NCBI RefSeq assembly: GCF_018304825.1
Contig: NZ_CP072648.1
Location: forward strand, 1-64,000
Reading direction: 5' to 3'
Length of the DNA: 64,000 nucleotides
Origin: Chloracidobacterium validum
GTDB lineage: Bacteria; Acidobacteriota; Blastocatellia; Chloracidobacteriales; Chloracidobacteriaceae
Each line of letters begins with the position of its first letter. The stretch's first letter is position 1. Shown here piece by piece: positions 16,844 through 26,196 of this stretch. The notes below the pieces were generated by a model that did no database searches, was not told where the DNA came from, and saw only the letters and a program-made list of their open reading frames with translations. Position numbers and translations under genes: made by a program.

Positions 16844-19474
16844 TCAGCCGAGAAACCGTTCGACGATGGTCGGCGCGGCTTGCAGGGCATCGGTTAGCTT
16901 GGCGGGGTCTTTCCCCCCGGCCTCGGCAAAGTCAGCGCGTCCGCCACCACCACCGCCGACAATGGTTGCCAACTCCCGGACGATATGCCCAGCCTTGAGC
17001 TGGTTGGTGAGCGCATCGGCCACGCGCACGGCGAGAGAAACCTTCTCTCCGCCACGTAACCCAATGACCACCACGCCACGACCAAGCTTGCCCACGAGGT
17101 GCTCCGCCAACTGCCGGACGCCAGATTTGTCGAGGTCGGTGGCTTCGAGCGCGAGCACCCGCAGATCGCCGATCGGGCGCGCTTCGGCAAGGGCGCTTTC
17201 GGCGCGTTCCTGGGCCAGTTTGAGCTTGAGCGTCTCAATCTCGCGCTCGGCTTGCCGAAGCGTCGTCTGAAGCTTTCCAATCTGCGCCGGAAGCTCACCC
17301 ACGTCGCCAAGCCGGAAGGTTTCCGCCAGCTCGCCCAAAATGGCTTCATCGGTTTGAAAACGCTCGAACGCCGCTTCTCCGGTCACGGCCACGATGCGCC
17401 GGACGCCAGACGCAATCGAACTTTCACTGACAATCTTGAACAAGCCAATGTCGCCGGTTGCCGTGACGTGCGTGCCGCCGCAGAGTTCCATTGAAAAGCC
17501 CGGCACTTCAACCACGCGCACCACGTCGCCATACTTTTCACCAAACAATGCCATCGCGCCGGCGGCAACTGCGGCATCGAGCGGCATTTCACGTTTGGCG
17601 AGACTGGCATTGCGCCGAATTTGGGCGTTGACCAACCGCTCGATTTCGGCAAGTTCATCGGCCGACAGGGCGGCATAGTGCGTGAAATCAAAGCGCAGCT
17701 TATCCGGGGCCACTTCGCTGCCGGCCTGCTTGACGTGCGCCCCAAGCACTTCGCGCAGGGCCGCATGCAGCAGGTGCGTCGCCGAGTGGTTGAGCATCGT
17801 CCGGCGGCGGCGCTCGGCATCAACGGTCGCCGTCACGCGGTCGGCCGGACGCACCTCTCCGCGCAAGACCTCGACCCGGTGCGCCGTCAGCCCAGTAACC
17901 GGCGTGACGGTATCCGTAACCCGCAGCGTTGTGGCCTCATTTTCGAGCAGCCCGGTGTCGCCCACTTGTCCCCCAGACGCGGCGTAGAACGGCGTTTCAT
18001 CCAGCACAACCTCACCGACTTCGCCGGCACGCAGGGCGTCAACTATCTCCCCCTGTCGGATGACGGCGCGGACCCGGAGATCGGCCAGGGTCAGGTGGTC
18101 ATAGCCGCGAAACACGGTCGGCTTGCCATCAAGCGCGGCCTGGTAGGCCGGCGCGACGGCCTTCGCCGCGCCGCCTTTCCAGCTTTCACGGGCGCGGGCG
18201 CGCTCTTCGTCCAGCGCCGCTTCAAAGCCAGCCTCATCTACCCGCAGCCCACGCTGCTCGGCAATGTAGGCAATGAGATCCACCGGCAGGCCGTAGGTTT
18301 GGTACAGGTCAAAGACATCCGCGCCGGCCACGACCCCATCGGCCGCGTGCTGGAAGGCTTCATCCAGGCGCTTGCGTCCGGCCGCCAGCGTCGAGGAGAA
18401 CAGTTTTTCCTCGGTCGCCACGACGCGGGCAATGACGTCGGCCTGGGTTTGCAGTTCGGGGAACGCTACCGCCATGTGGTCAATCACGAAGGCGGTAATA
18501 TCGTGCAGGAAGGGCGTTTCAATCCCCAGCCGCCGGCCGTGCCAGATGGCGCGGCGCATGATTTTGCGCAGCACATAGTTGCGCCCGGTGTTGCCGGGGT
18601 AAATCCCATCGGCGATTGAAAACGCCGTGGCGCGGGCGTGGTCGGCAATCACGCGCATCGAAATGCCATCCGGGCTGTCGTAGGTGTACTCACGCCCGGC
18701 GCGGGCGGCAATCTGCGCGATGATTGGAAAAATAAGGTCGGTGTCGTAGTTGGTCTTTTTGCCCTGCAAGACCGAGGCCAGACGCTCCAGGCCGGCGCCG
18801 GTGTCCACTGATGGCTTGGGGAGCGGCTTGAGCGTTCCATCGGCGCTGCGCTCGAACTGCATGAAGACCAAATTCCAGATTTCAACGGTGGTATCGCCCG
18901 GGCCGTTGACGTGCTGGGGAAGGTTGTCCGCTGGGTCGTCGCCTAAAAAGTAGTGAATCTCCGAGCACGGCCCGCAGGGACCCGTATCGCCCATCTGCCA
19001 GAAGTTTTCCTTTTTGCCAAAGCGCAGAATGCGGTCTTCGGGCGCGCCAACGCGCTTCCACAACGCAAAGGCCTCGTCATCGTCTTCATAGACGGTGAAC
19101 CAAAGTCGCTCCAGTGGCAGCTCAAACTCGCGCAGGAGCAGTTCCCAGGCAAAGGCGATGGCTTCTTCCTTGAAGTAGTCGCCAAAGGAAAAATTGCCCA
19201 GCATCTCGAAGAACGTATGATGCCGGGCCGTTTTGCCGACTTCGTCCAAGTCATTGTGCTTGCCCCCGGCGCGAATGCATTTCTGGGATGAGGTCGCGCG
19301 CGTGTATTCACGGGTTTCCAGGCCCGTGAACACATCCTTGAACTGATTCATCCCGGCATTGGCAAACAGCAGGGTGTCGTCTGGCGGCAGGACCGGCGAG
19401 CTTTTCACGATGCGGTGGCCGTGGCGAGCGAAGTATTCAAGAAAGTGGTGGCGGATGTCGTGTCCGGTAAGCAT
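16844..19474 (-). CDS. alaS: Alanyl-tRNA synthetase
   Basis: 876 residues from the ATG at 19474 (MLTGHDIRHHFLEYFARHGH), which has GAGGGG upstream; the open frame extends further but without family similarity. Catalytic class II core at 1-250 with ASSQKCIRAGGKHNDLDEVG (motif 2 region) and the WQMGDTGPCGPCSEIHY segment. The editing domain zinc site is visible in NHSATHLLHAAL and CGGTHV. The C-Ala domain ends with VGGGGGGRADFAEAGG. It is preceded by trxA, with a 160-base structured leader between, and followed by tldD. Confidence 0.97.
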   Translation of the reverse strand: MLTGHDIRHHFLEYFARHGHRIVKSSPVLPPDDTLLFANAGMNQFKDVFTGLETREYTRATSSQKCIRAGGKHNDLDEVGKTARHHTFFEMLGNFSFGDYFKEEAIAFAWELLLREFELPLERLWFTVYEDDDEAFALWKRVGAPEDRILRFGKKENFWQMGDTGPCGPCSEIHYFLGDDPADNLPQHVNGPGDTTVEIWNLVFMQFERSADGTLKPLPKPSVDTGAGLERLASVLQGKKTNYDTDLIFPIIAQIAARAGREYTYDSPDGISMRVIADHARATAFSIADGIYPGNTGRNYVLRKIMRRAIWHGRRLGIETPFLHDITAFVIDHMAVAFPELQTQADVIARVVATEEKLFSSTLAAGRKRLDEAFQHAADGVVAGADVFDLYQTYGLPVDLIAYIAEQRGLRVDEAGFEAALDEERARARESWKGGAAKAVAPAYQAALDGKPTVFRGYDHLTLADLRVRAVIRQGEIVDALRAGEVGEVVLDETPFYAASGGQVGDTGLLENEATTLRVTDTVTPVTGLTAHRVEVLRGEVRPADRVTATVDAERRRRTMLNHSATHLLHAALREVLGAHVKQAGSEVAPDKLRFDFTHYAALSADELAEIERLVNAQIRRNASLAKREMPLDAAVAAGAMALFGEKYGDVVRVVEVPGFSMELCGGTHVTATGDIGLFKIVSESSIASGVRRIVAVTGEAAFERFQTDEAILGELAETFRLGDVGELPAQIGKLQTTLRQAEREIETLKLKLAQERAESALAEARPIGDLRVLALEATDLDKSGVRQLAEHLVGKLGRGVVVIGLRGGEKVSLAVRVADALTNQLKAGHIVRELATIVGGGGGGRADFAEAGGKDPAKLTDALQAAPTIVERFLG

Positions 19475-19549
19475 GGTCAGTCCCCTCACTGGGTGGGCGG
19501 GAGAGCGATTGGGATGGCGATGTTGAGAAAACGAGAACGCCGCCAAGCC

Positions 19550-19603
19550 GTTTTCAGCGCACCAACGCGCCTGAAAACCTGGAGACGGCGTTTCGCTGAA
19601 ACG
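19550..19603 (-). promoter_or_regulatory. Two hairpins in the alaS leader / downstream of trxA
   Basis: Inverted repeat GTTTTCAG...CTGAAAAC (19550-19557 with 19571-19578), with inner CGC/GCG pairing, and a second hairpin CGTTTC-GCT-GAAACG (19589-19603). The arms share GTTTCAG/CTGAAA sequences, so alternative pairings are possible. There is no T-tract. It may end the trxA message or shape the alaS leader. Confidence 0.4.
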
Positions 19604-19634
19604 GGCTGAAACCGGCTTTGGGTTCGCCCGGCAG

Positions 19635-19961
19635 TCACATGTGCTTGTCGAGCATGCGGGCAATGACATCCTTTGGATGCGCGCCCGTTAGCCGCTCTTG
19701 TTCCTCGCCGTTCTTGAACACAATCAGCGTTGGGATGCCGCGAATGCCAAAACGCGCGGACGTCTGGTTATTTTCGTCCACATTGAGCTTCCCGACCCGC
19801 GCGCGTCCGGCATAATCATTGGCCAGCGCTTCGACCGTCGGGGCCAGCATCCGGCAGGGAGCGCACCACGCTGCCCAGAAATCTACGAGTACCGGACGCT
19901 CGGACTGCAACACCTCACGCTCGAAGTTGCCGTCCGTAATTTCAATGACGTTGCCGCCCAT
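19635..19961 (-). CDS. trxA: Thioredoxin
   Basis: 108-residue cytosolic thioredoxin. Active site WCAPC with Cys33 and Cys36; the alanine replaces the usual glycine of WCGPC, a natural variant seen in other thioredoxins. The cis-proline loop RGIPTLIVF and the typical C-terminal helix are present. The start at 19961 has GGAGGA five bases upstream; the longer open frame is not supported. Upstream neighbour gntR-like gene is divergent. Downstream on the same strand is alaS. Confidence 0.96.
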   Translation of the reverse strand: MGGNVIEITDGNFEREVLQSERPVLVDFWAAWCAPCRMLAPTVEALANDYAGRARVGKLNVDENNQTSARFGIRGIPTLIVFKNGEEQERLTGAHPKDVIARMLDKHM

Positions 19962-20162
19962 GATAGTTCCTCCACAAGAAATGAGATTCGTCGTCCCTGG
20001 CGTTCGTGCCGACACCGGCTGGGAGCGAAGCGGCCACGAACGAACTGGTCGGTGATTACTAGCACACGCCTTTCATCTTGCGCCAATCACCAATGCTCCT
20101 GGTAGCGGTGGCGCGTTCTCGAGCCGTAACTTGGATGTTGCCGCGACATACTGGAAAAATAT

Positions 20163-21083
20163 ATGCGCCTGTGGGTTGCCAAGCAAAGTGAGGTTTCACC
20201 GCGTGAACAGCTTGTGACGCAGTTCGTCTTTGCCATTGCCAGTCAGGAACTCAAGCCTGGCGAGAAGCTTCCCAGCACCCGTGAGTTAGCCCGCCGCCTC
20301 GGCCTGCACCCCAACACCATCAGCGCCGTTTTTCAGGAGTTAGCCCGGCGTGGTTGGGTCGAGCAACGTCACGGCAGTGGCGTCTATGTGCGCTCATTGT
20401 CTGGTTCCTCGCCCGGCCAGACCGCCGCCAACTTGGATCAGTTGTTTTTGGCATTTTTGGAGCAGGCGTGGCGGTCCGGTCACTCGCTGGCCGCCATTCG
20501 GTCGCGCTTGGCGGACTGGCTGGCGACGGAGCCGCCCGATCACTTGCTTGTGCTAGAGCCGGACGAAGAACTGCGGCGGATTCTGGTGCACGAGATTCAA
20601 CAGGTGGTGCGCTGTCCGGTGCGTGGGATGAGCTTTGACGCGGGCCAATCGCCGGATGCCTATCGCCGGGCAGTTCCCGTTGCGCTTTACACCTGGGCGA
20701 ATGTACTGACGGAGCAGTTGCCACCGGGGACGGCGTGCCTGTGGCTGCGCACGCGGGCCGTTTGGCGGGAAGTGCCGCTTGATATGCTGCGTGCGCCGGA
20801 TTGCCTCGTCACGGTGGCGTCGAGTTGGCCGGATTTCCTGCGCCTGGCGCGCGCCATGTGCGCGGCCGCCGGCGGCGATTTGCTGGCTTGTCACTTTCAG
20901 GACGCCCGCGCGCCAGACTGGCAAACGCGGCTGGCCGGCAGCGACCTCGTCATCACCGATACCCTGACGGCACGCCAGGCACAAGTCCCGGTAAACCTGC
21001 GAACGCTGACCATCCTGGCCGATGAAACCCTGGAAGAGTTGCGGCTTCACACCGAGCGCTTTCTTGCCCCTGAAGCACGCTGA
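20163..21083 (+). CDS. GntR-family transcriptional regulator with an unusual C-terminal domain
   Basis: 306 residues. Residues 8-80 are a GntR winged helix-turn-helix: LVTQFVFAIASQELKPGEKLPSTRELARRLGLHPNTISAVFQELARRGWVEQRHGSGVYV. The remaining 220 residues match neither the FadR/FCD, UTRA nor aminotransferase (MocR) domains by eye. They contain a two-lobed alpha/beta pattern (ALYTWANVLTEQLPPGTACLWLRTRAVWREVP ... GSDLVITDTLTARQAQVPVNLRTLTIL) reminiscent of a small-molecule receptor. The closest GntR subgroup is the YtrA type, normally with a short C-terminus. The last 37 bases overlap the convergent glycosyltransferase gene. Confidence 0.83.
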   Translation: MRLWVAKQSEVSPREQLVTQFVFAIASQELKPGEKLPSTRELARRLGLHPNTISAVFQELARRGWVEQRHGSGVYVRSLSGSSPGQTAANLDQLFLAFLEQAWRSGHSLAAIRSRLADWLATEPPDHLLVLEPDEELRRILVHEIQQVVRCPVRGMSFDAGQSPDAYRRAVPVALYTWANVLTEQLPPGTACLWLRTRAVWREVPLDMLRAPDCLVTVASSWPDFLRLARAMCAAAGGDLLACHFQDARAPDWQTRLAGSDLVITDTLTARQAQVPVNLRTLTILADETLEELRLHTERFLAPEAR

Positions 21084-22042
21084 TGGTCGTTTCCAAAACC
21101 GTGGCGCTCGCGGACGACATAGAGCGGCCGCCGCTTGACTTCCTCGTAAATCTTTCCGACGTACTCGCCGACCAGGCCCACGCTCAAGAGTTGAACGCCA
21201 CCAATCAGCAGCACGGTGACAAGCGTCGAGGTCCAGCCGGGCACCGTCCAGCGCAGAACGAAAAAGACATAGAGCGCATAGACGATGTAGAGCGCCGCGA
21301 AGGCCGCCATCCCAAAACCCAGCAGCATGGCGGCGCGCAGCGGCCAGACGGAGAAGGAAACCAACCCGTCAACGGCAAAGCGGAGCATGCGTGTGAAGGA
21401 ATACTTGCTTTCGCCAGCAAACCGCGCCGGGGCGTCAAACTCAATCGCCGTGGCGCGGAATCCCAGCCAGCTCACGAGTCCACGGTTGAAGCGGTGTGTT
21501 TCGCGCAAGGCGCAGAAGCTGTCCACGGCGACGCGATCCATGAGCCGGAAATCGGCCGCGCCCGGCACGATGGGTGTCACCGATGCCCGATTCATCAACC
21601 AGTAGAACAGGCGGCTCGTCAGCCGCTTGCTCAGGGGAACTCCATCCGTCTCCCGGCGAACGGTATAAACGATGTCCGCGCCCTGTTCCCAGGCGCGAAT
21701 GAGTTCCGGGATGCGTTCCGGTGGGTGCTGCAAGTCGCTGTCGAGCGTGATGACGGCGTCGCCACGGGCGGCGTCCAGGCCGGCCAGCAAAGCGGCCTGG
21801 TGCCCAAAGTTGCGTGAGAAGACAAGCGTCTTGACGCGCCGATCCTGCTTCCGAAGGGCGTCCAGCACCTGGGGCGTCGCGTCGGTGGAACCGTCGTCCA
21901 CGTAGATGATTTCCACGTCATAGGGCAGGTCGGCGATGGCAGCCGACAGCGCGGCATGGAAGGCCATCAACCCGTCGGCTTCGTTGAAGCAGGGGGCGAC
22001 AATCGAGATTGGGCGGTATTCAGCCATCGGCGTTGGCGTCAT
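21047..22042 (-). CDS. Family 2 glycosyltransferase, polyprenyl-phosphate type
   Basis: 331 residues. N-terminal GT-A domain with VAPCFNEADG, YVDDGSTDATPQ and the DSDLQHPP metal-binding segment, as in dolichyl/undecaprenyl-phosphate mannosyl- and glucosyltransferases (GtrB, DPM1, ArnC). Two C-terminal membrane helices follow (AAMLLGFGMAAFAALYIVYALYVFFV and TLVTVLLIGGVQLLSVGLVGEYVGK), again as in GtrB. The ATG at 22042 overlaps the TGA of the upstream gene as ATGA, which favours it over the GTG at 22048 and implies translational coupling. It probably makes a lipid-linked sugar donor, perhaps for its membrane-protein neighbour. Confidence 0.9.
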   Translation of the reverse strand: MTPTPMAEYRPISIVAPCFNEADGLMAFHAALSAAIADLPYDVEIIYVDDGSTDATPQVLDALRKQDRRVKTLVFSRNFGHQAALLAGLDAARGDAVITLDSDLQHPPERIPELIRAWEQGADIVYTVRRETDGVPLSKRLTSRLFYWLMNRASVTPIVPGAADFRLMDRVAVDSFCALRETHRFNRGLVSWLGFRATAIEFDAPARFAGESKYSFTRMLRFAVDGLVSFSVWPLRAAMLLGFGMAAFAALYIVYALYVFFVLRWTVPGWTSTLVTVLLIGGVQLLSVGLVGEYVGKIYEEVKRRPLYVVRERHGFGNDHQRASGARKRSV

Positions 22043-23850
22043 GGACACTCCTGGGCGAGTTCGTCCCGCCGCTGGGCAATGTCGGCGCGGTCTGGCGCGT
22101 GTCGGGAAGCTTCATCGTAAGCCGCGGCCGCTTCCATACACAGACCCAACGCGCGCCGCGCCTCTGCCAGAATCAACCAAACTTGGGCATCGTCCGGGGC
22201 CAAGCGGGCGGCGCGCTCCAGATAAGGACGGGCTTCTGGCGCGCGCCCAACCGCCAGCAAGGCATAGCCGTAGTCGTAGCAAGCGCCGGGGCGGTTGAGG
22301 CTTTCCTCGTCGCCGGTCATCCAGGGGGCCAGCGTCTGAATGGCGCGGTCAAAGCGACCGGCCTGACAGTAGGCATTGCTCAGCGCATGGGCTAACCGTC
22401 GCTCGTTGGGCGCGCGGGCATAGGCCCGTTCCAGCGCGGCAATGGCTTCATCCAACCGGCCCTGCGCCCGCAAGGTGTCAGACAGGTTGCCCAGGGCAAA
22501 GACGTTGTCCGGGTGGAACTGAAGAATGCGGGCGTAGAGGGCCAAATCATTGCGCCAGTATGGAACCTGCCGCGCCGTCAGCCAGCCGTACCCGGCCAAG
22601 ACGACCGCAATGACGGCCAGTCGGGCCGTTGCCTGCGTTTCAGGCGACACCAAGCAGCTTGTCAGCCGCGCCAGTCCCCAGCCAAACAGCAGCGCGAAGC
22701 CGAGCGAGGGGAGAAACAGGTAACGATCATGAAGAAATTCCTGGGGGCGGAAATGGCGCAGGTTGAGCGTCGGAAGCAGCGGCAACCCAATCCAGACGAA
22801 CCACGTCAGCGCCAGCGGGTGGCGGCGTAGGGCCCAGAGCGCCAGGCTGCCCACGGCTGCCAGGCCCAGCAGCGGCAGCCAAAAGGCCGGCATCATCGGA
22901 CTGGTCACGTAAGCCAGCTCGTATTCTAGCCGCAAGCCGACCGGCCAGACGAGCAGCCGCAAGTAGTTCCACAGCACAAGTGGCGCGGTGAGCGCCACGG
23001 TTGTCCAGGTGAGGTACGGGGTGCCCTCAAAAACGCCCGGCAGGGCCAGCCGCCGCGCTACGATATAGCCGGCCATCACGACCGCATGCAGCCAGAGCGA
23101 CTGAAGCGCAGCTCGGCCGCGTTGCCCCCAGTTCCCGCTCCGCCCGGCCAGGTGGAGCAAAAAAACCATGGGCCACCAGAAGACAGCGAATTCCTTCGTC
23201 AGCAAAGCGCCAGCCAGCGCGGCGGCTGAAAACCAGTTGTGCCGATTGGCGATTGCCCACTGCCAGCCAGACGGAACAGATGCTTCGGCAAATCCCTGAC
23301 TCGGCATCCAGCCGGCCGCCTGCCCATGCCATCCCACGGCAAGCGTGAACAACACCATCAGGAGAGCGTCGGGGAACGACGCAATCCAGGCGACGGACTC
23401 CACATGGACGGGGTGCACGGCAAACACGGCCGTGGCCGCAATGCGCTCAAAGCCGGTGCCGAGGAGCTTCCCAGCTAGCCACCAAACGCCACCGACGGCG
23501 GCGAGATACAGCAGTACCGAAGTGGTGTGCCAGCCGCGTGGGTCTTCGCCAAAGAGCGCATAGTTGGCCGTCATCCAAACAAGGTAGAGCGGGCGATAGG
23601 AATTAGTCAGCGCGTAACCGGGCTGCCCACTCCAGACGTGGTCGGTGAAAGCGCGCCCAAGAAATCTCCACGAGCGGATGTGAAGATTTTCTTCAATCTG
23701 CAAGTGATCATCAAAGACTCGCTCGTAGCTCAGGGTTGGCGCGTAGAGCAGCGCCACCGTGAGCAAGATGATGACCAGCCACCACCACTGACGACGCCCA
23801 TCCCTTGTGTTGAGCCAAGATTCACGCAGCGGCATAATGACGGCAACCAT
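22039..23850 (-). CDS. Multi-spanning membrane protein with C-terminal TPR repeats (TMTC/GT-C-like)
   Basis: About 603 residues. Residues 20-420 contain some ten membrane helices. The first periplasmic loop has FDDHLQIEENLHIRSW, resembling the acidic loop of GT-C protein O-mannosyltransferases and TMTC-type proteins. The C-terminal 180 residues hold TPR-like repeats (FHPDNVFALGNLSDTLRAQGRLDEAIAALERAYARAPNERRLAHALSNAYCQAGRFDRAIQTL and later copies). It is translationally coupled to the GT2 enzyme that could supply its lipid-linked sugar. The start is uncertain: GTG 23853, ATG 23850 and ATG 23835 are all possible, and no clear ribosome-binding site decides. Enzymatic function is an inference. 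Confidence 0.8.
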   Translation of the reverse strand: MVAVIMPLRESWLNTRDGRRQWWWLVIILLTVALLYAPTLSYERVFDDHLQIEENLHIRSWRFLGRAFTDHVWSGQPGYALTNSYRPLYLVWMTANYALFGEDPRGWHTTSVLLYLAAVGGVWWLAGKLLGTGFERIAATAVFAVHPVHVESVAWIASFPDALLMVLFTLAVGWHGQAAGWMPSQGFAEASVPSGWQWAIANRHNWFSAAALAGALLTKEFAVFWWPMVFLLHLAGRSGNWGQRGRAALQSLWLHAVVMAGYIVARRLALPGVFEGTPYLTWTTVALTAPLVLWNYLRLLVWPVGLRLEYELAYVTSPMMPAFWLPLLGLAAVGSLALWALRRHPLALTWFVWIGLPLLPTLNLRHFRPQEFLHDRYLFLPSLGFALLFGWGLARLTSCLVSPETQATARLAVIAVVLAGYGWLTARQVPYWRNDLALYARILQFHPDNVFALGNLSDTLRAQGRLDEAIAALERAYARAPNERRLAHALSNAYCQAGRFDRAIQTLAPWMTGDEESLNRPGACYDYGYALLAVGRAPEARPYLERAARLAPDDAQVWLILAEARRALGLCMEAAAAYDEASRHAPDRADIAQRRDELAQECP

Positions 23851-24020
23851 CACGGCAAACGATCACGACCGAGGAATGGGTTCTGATGGAGTCAAGGTGG
23901 ATTGCGTAGGGTGGACTGGCAAGACTATACTACGCGCTTATCACTTGTTGCCCTGACTTTCGGTAGTCAAGCGCGACTCCGCCAGCGTGGCGGCAACCTC
24001 CCGATCTCTGAGGCATTCTC

Positions 24021-25427
24021 TTGAAATTCGAAGTCAATCATCTGTCCTCCGTTAAGAAGGAGCTGGTCATCGAGCTTCCGGTGGAGCGCGTGACGCGCAG
24101 TTTCAATCGTTTTTCCAACCAGTTTGCTCGCCAGGCGCGGATTCCGGGTTTTCGTCCCGGCAAAGCGCCCGTGTCGCTGGTACGCCAGCGTTTCCAAAAA
24201 GACATCTATGAGCGAGTGTTGGCCCAGCTTGGCACGGAGGCGATGGAGGAAGCTGTCCAGGCGTCAAATCTGCAAGTGCTCGGCGAGCCACGGATTCAGG
24301 ACATCCGCCTCACCGATCAGCTCCCCTTCGTAATCAAGGTCGAAGTGGATGTCTTCCCGGAGTTCAAGGTTGGGTCACTGGAAGGCCTGGAAGGCGTCAA
24401 GCGCGTCGTTCCGGTAACGGATGCCGACGTTGACCGCCTGTTGGAGAAATTCCGGGCGTCACTGGCGACGACGGCCCCCATCGAGGATGGTCGTCCAGCC
24501 CAGCCGGGCGACATTGTCACCGTGTCGTTGGTGGGCTACCTCCTTGAGGAGGGCGCGACGATGCCTGCCGATGGACAGGCTCCGAGTCTTACCCAGCGCG
24601 AGGAGGTGCTGGAACTTGGCAGCAAGCTGATCCGTGAGGAGTTTGACCAAGCGCTCCGGGGGAAAACCGTTGGCGAGCACGTCGTGGTGGATGTCGAGTA
24701 TCCATCGGGAGCGGCCGGAACGACGCCTGCCTCGGCCCCGATGTCGGCGGGTGGACCTGACCTCGCCGGTAAGCGCGTTCAGTTTCATCTCAAGGTGGAA
24801 CGGCTTGCCCAGCGGACGTTGCCAGCGCTCGACGACACCTTTGCCCAGCAGTTCGGAGGCTTGACGAGCCTGGAAGAGCTGCGCGCCAGACTGCGCGCGG
24901 AAATGGAAGCCGATATGGAGCGGCGCGCCATGGAAGCCTTGGACACGCAACTGCTGGATCAGTTAGTCCAGCGGACTGGCGTCGAAGCGCCGCCATACTT
25001 GGTCACAGAACAGGTGAATCGTCGCCTTGGGGACTTCGTCGAGCAGCTTGAGCAACAGGGGATTGACCCCCGCAAAGCCAACTATGACTTCCAAAAAATG
25101 GGAGAAGCCCTGCGCCCTGGCGCCGAAGCTGAAATCAAGCGCGTGGTCGTCCTGGAACAAGTCGCCCGCGAAGCCGACCTGCACGTGTCAGAGGAAGAGG
25201 TAGCAGACTATCTTGCCAGCCTAGCGGCGCAAGCCAACCTGGCCCCGGAAGTTTTACGCGCCCGCTTGACAAGGGAGAACCGACTCGATAGTGTCCGGGC
25301 TACGCTGCGAAACAGAAAAGCCATGGTCATCGTGCGCAGTGCCGCGCGGATTGAGACCCAGACCGTTTTACCGGAAGATGTCCCAGCGCCGGAAGAAACG
25401 GTTTCTTTCCCGTCTGAAAACCAATAG
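24021..25427 (+). CDS. tig: Trigger factor
   Basis: Ribosome-bound chaperone and peptidyl-prolyl isomerase, 468 residues. The N-terminal ribosome-binding domain carries the signature PGFRPGKAP (canonical GFRxGxxP) near residue 43. A FKBP-type PPIase domain follows (about 155-250), with an insertion rich in Pro/Ala/Gly ([18 protein letters not shown]). The C-terminal chaperone domain runs to about residue 450. The start codon is TTG at 24021, supported by the family's typical N-terminus ([15 protein letters not shown]) and a GAGG nine bases upstream; no in-frame ATG is possible there. It heads the tig-clpP-clpX-lon cluster. Confidence 0.95.
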   Translation: MKFEVNHLSSVKKELVIELPVERVTRSFNRFSNQFARQARIPGFRPGKAPVSLVRQRFQKDIYERVLAQLGTEAMEEAVQASNLQVLGEPRIQDIRLTDQLPFVIKVEVDVFPEFKVGSLEGLEGVKRVVPVTDADVDRLLEKFRASLATTAPIEDGRPAQPGDIVTVSLVGYLLEEGATMPADGQAPSLTQREEVLELGSKLIREEFDQALRGKTVGEHVVVDVEYPSGAAGTTPASAPMSAGGPDLAGKRVQFHLKVERLAQRTLPALDDTFAQQFGGLTSLEELRARLRAEMEADMERRAMEALDTQLLDQLVQRTGVEAPPYLVTEQVNRRLGDFVEQLEQQGIDPRKANYDFQKMGEALRPGAEAEIKRVVVLEQVAREADLHVSEEEVADYLASLAAQANLAPEVLRARLTRENRLDSVRATLRNRKAMVIVRSAARIETQTVLPEDVPAPEETVSFPSENQ

Positions 25428-25498
25428 ATATGCCTGGCTTCCACGCGGCTGGTCCGTGTGGCGCACATCTCGATAGTCCAAGGTATGGTGGCATTGCC

Positions 25499-26098
25499 AT
25501 GATTCATCCGACAGCGGCTCTTGTACCAATGGTCGTCGAGCAGACCAGTCGCGGCGAACGCGCCTACGACATCTACTCGCGCCTCCTCAAAGACAACATC
25601 ATTTTTATTGGCACGCCCATTGACGACACCATTGCCAGCCTCGTCGTGGCGCAACTGCTCTTCCTCGAATCTGAAGACCCGGAGCGGGATATTTCGATTT
25701 ATATCAACAGTCCGGGTGGTTCGGTGACAGCCGGGATGGCAATTTACGACACCATGCAGTTCGTCAAGCCAGACATCGTGACCTTCTGCATCGGTCAGTG
25801 CGCTTCGATGGGGGCGCTGCTCCTGGCAGCCGGCACGAAGGGAAAACGCTATGCCTTGCCGCACTCGCGGATTCTGATTCACCAGCCGTCCGGCGGTGCG
25901 CAGGGACAAGCCACGGACATCCTTATCCAGGCCGAAGAAATCAAACGTATTCGAGAGTTGACATCCAACATTTTGGCCAAGCACACCGGGAAGCCATTTG
26001 ATGTCATTGAAGCTGATGTCGAACGTGACCGGATCATGTCGGCGACACAGGCCATGGAATACGGTATCGTGGACCAGGTGCTAACCAACCGCGTATAG
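25499..26098 (+). CDS. clpP: ATP-dependent Clp protease proteolytic subunit
   Basis: 199-residue serine peptidase. The catalytic triad is Ser103 in [11 protein letters not shown], His128 in [12 protein letters not shown] and Asp177 in ERDRIMSA. The ATG at 25499 is chosen because the family N-terminus ([29 protein letters not shown]) begins there; the frame is open further upstream. It forms the two-ring tetradecamer that partners ClpX, encoded immediately downstream. Confidence 0.97.
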   Translation: MIHPTAALVPMVVEQTSRGERAYDIYSRLLKDNIIFIGTPIDDTIASLVVAQLLFLESEDPERDISIYINSPGGSVTAGMAIYDTMQFVKPDIVTFCIGQCASMGALLLAAGTKGKRYALPHSRILIHQPSGGAQGQATDILIQAEEIKRIRELTSNILAKHTGKPFDVIEADVERDRIMSATQAMEYGIVDQVLTNRV

Positions 26099-26196
26099 TG
26101 ACAGTGCCACCTGGTGATAATGGGCCTTCTGTTCACTGACTTCTGATAAATCACTCTGATGTGCCTGTGGAGCCACCCGTGAGAGGACGAGACGAC

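Noticed and set aside
17621-18619. 332-codon plus-strand open frame opposite alaS
   Set aside because: Antisense to alanyl-tRNA synthetase, Arg/Gly/Val-rich with no conserved segment.
19474-19635. T-box riboswitch before alaS
   Set aside because: No T-box sequence (TGGNACC-type) or specifier loop could be found; only simple hairpins.
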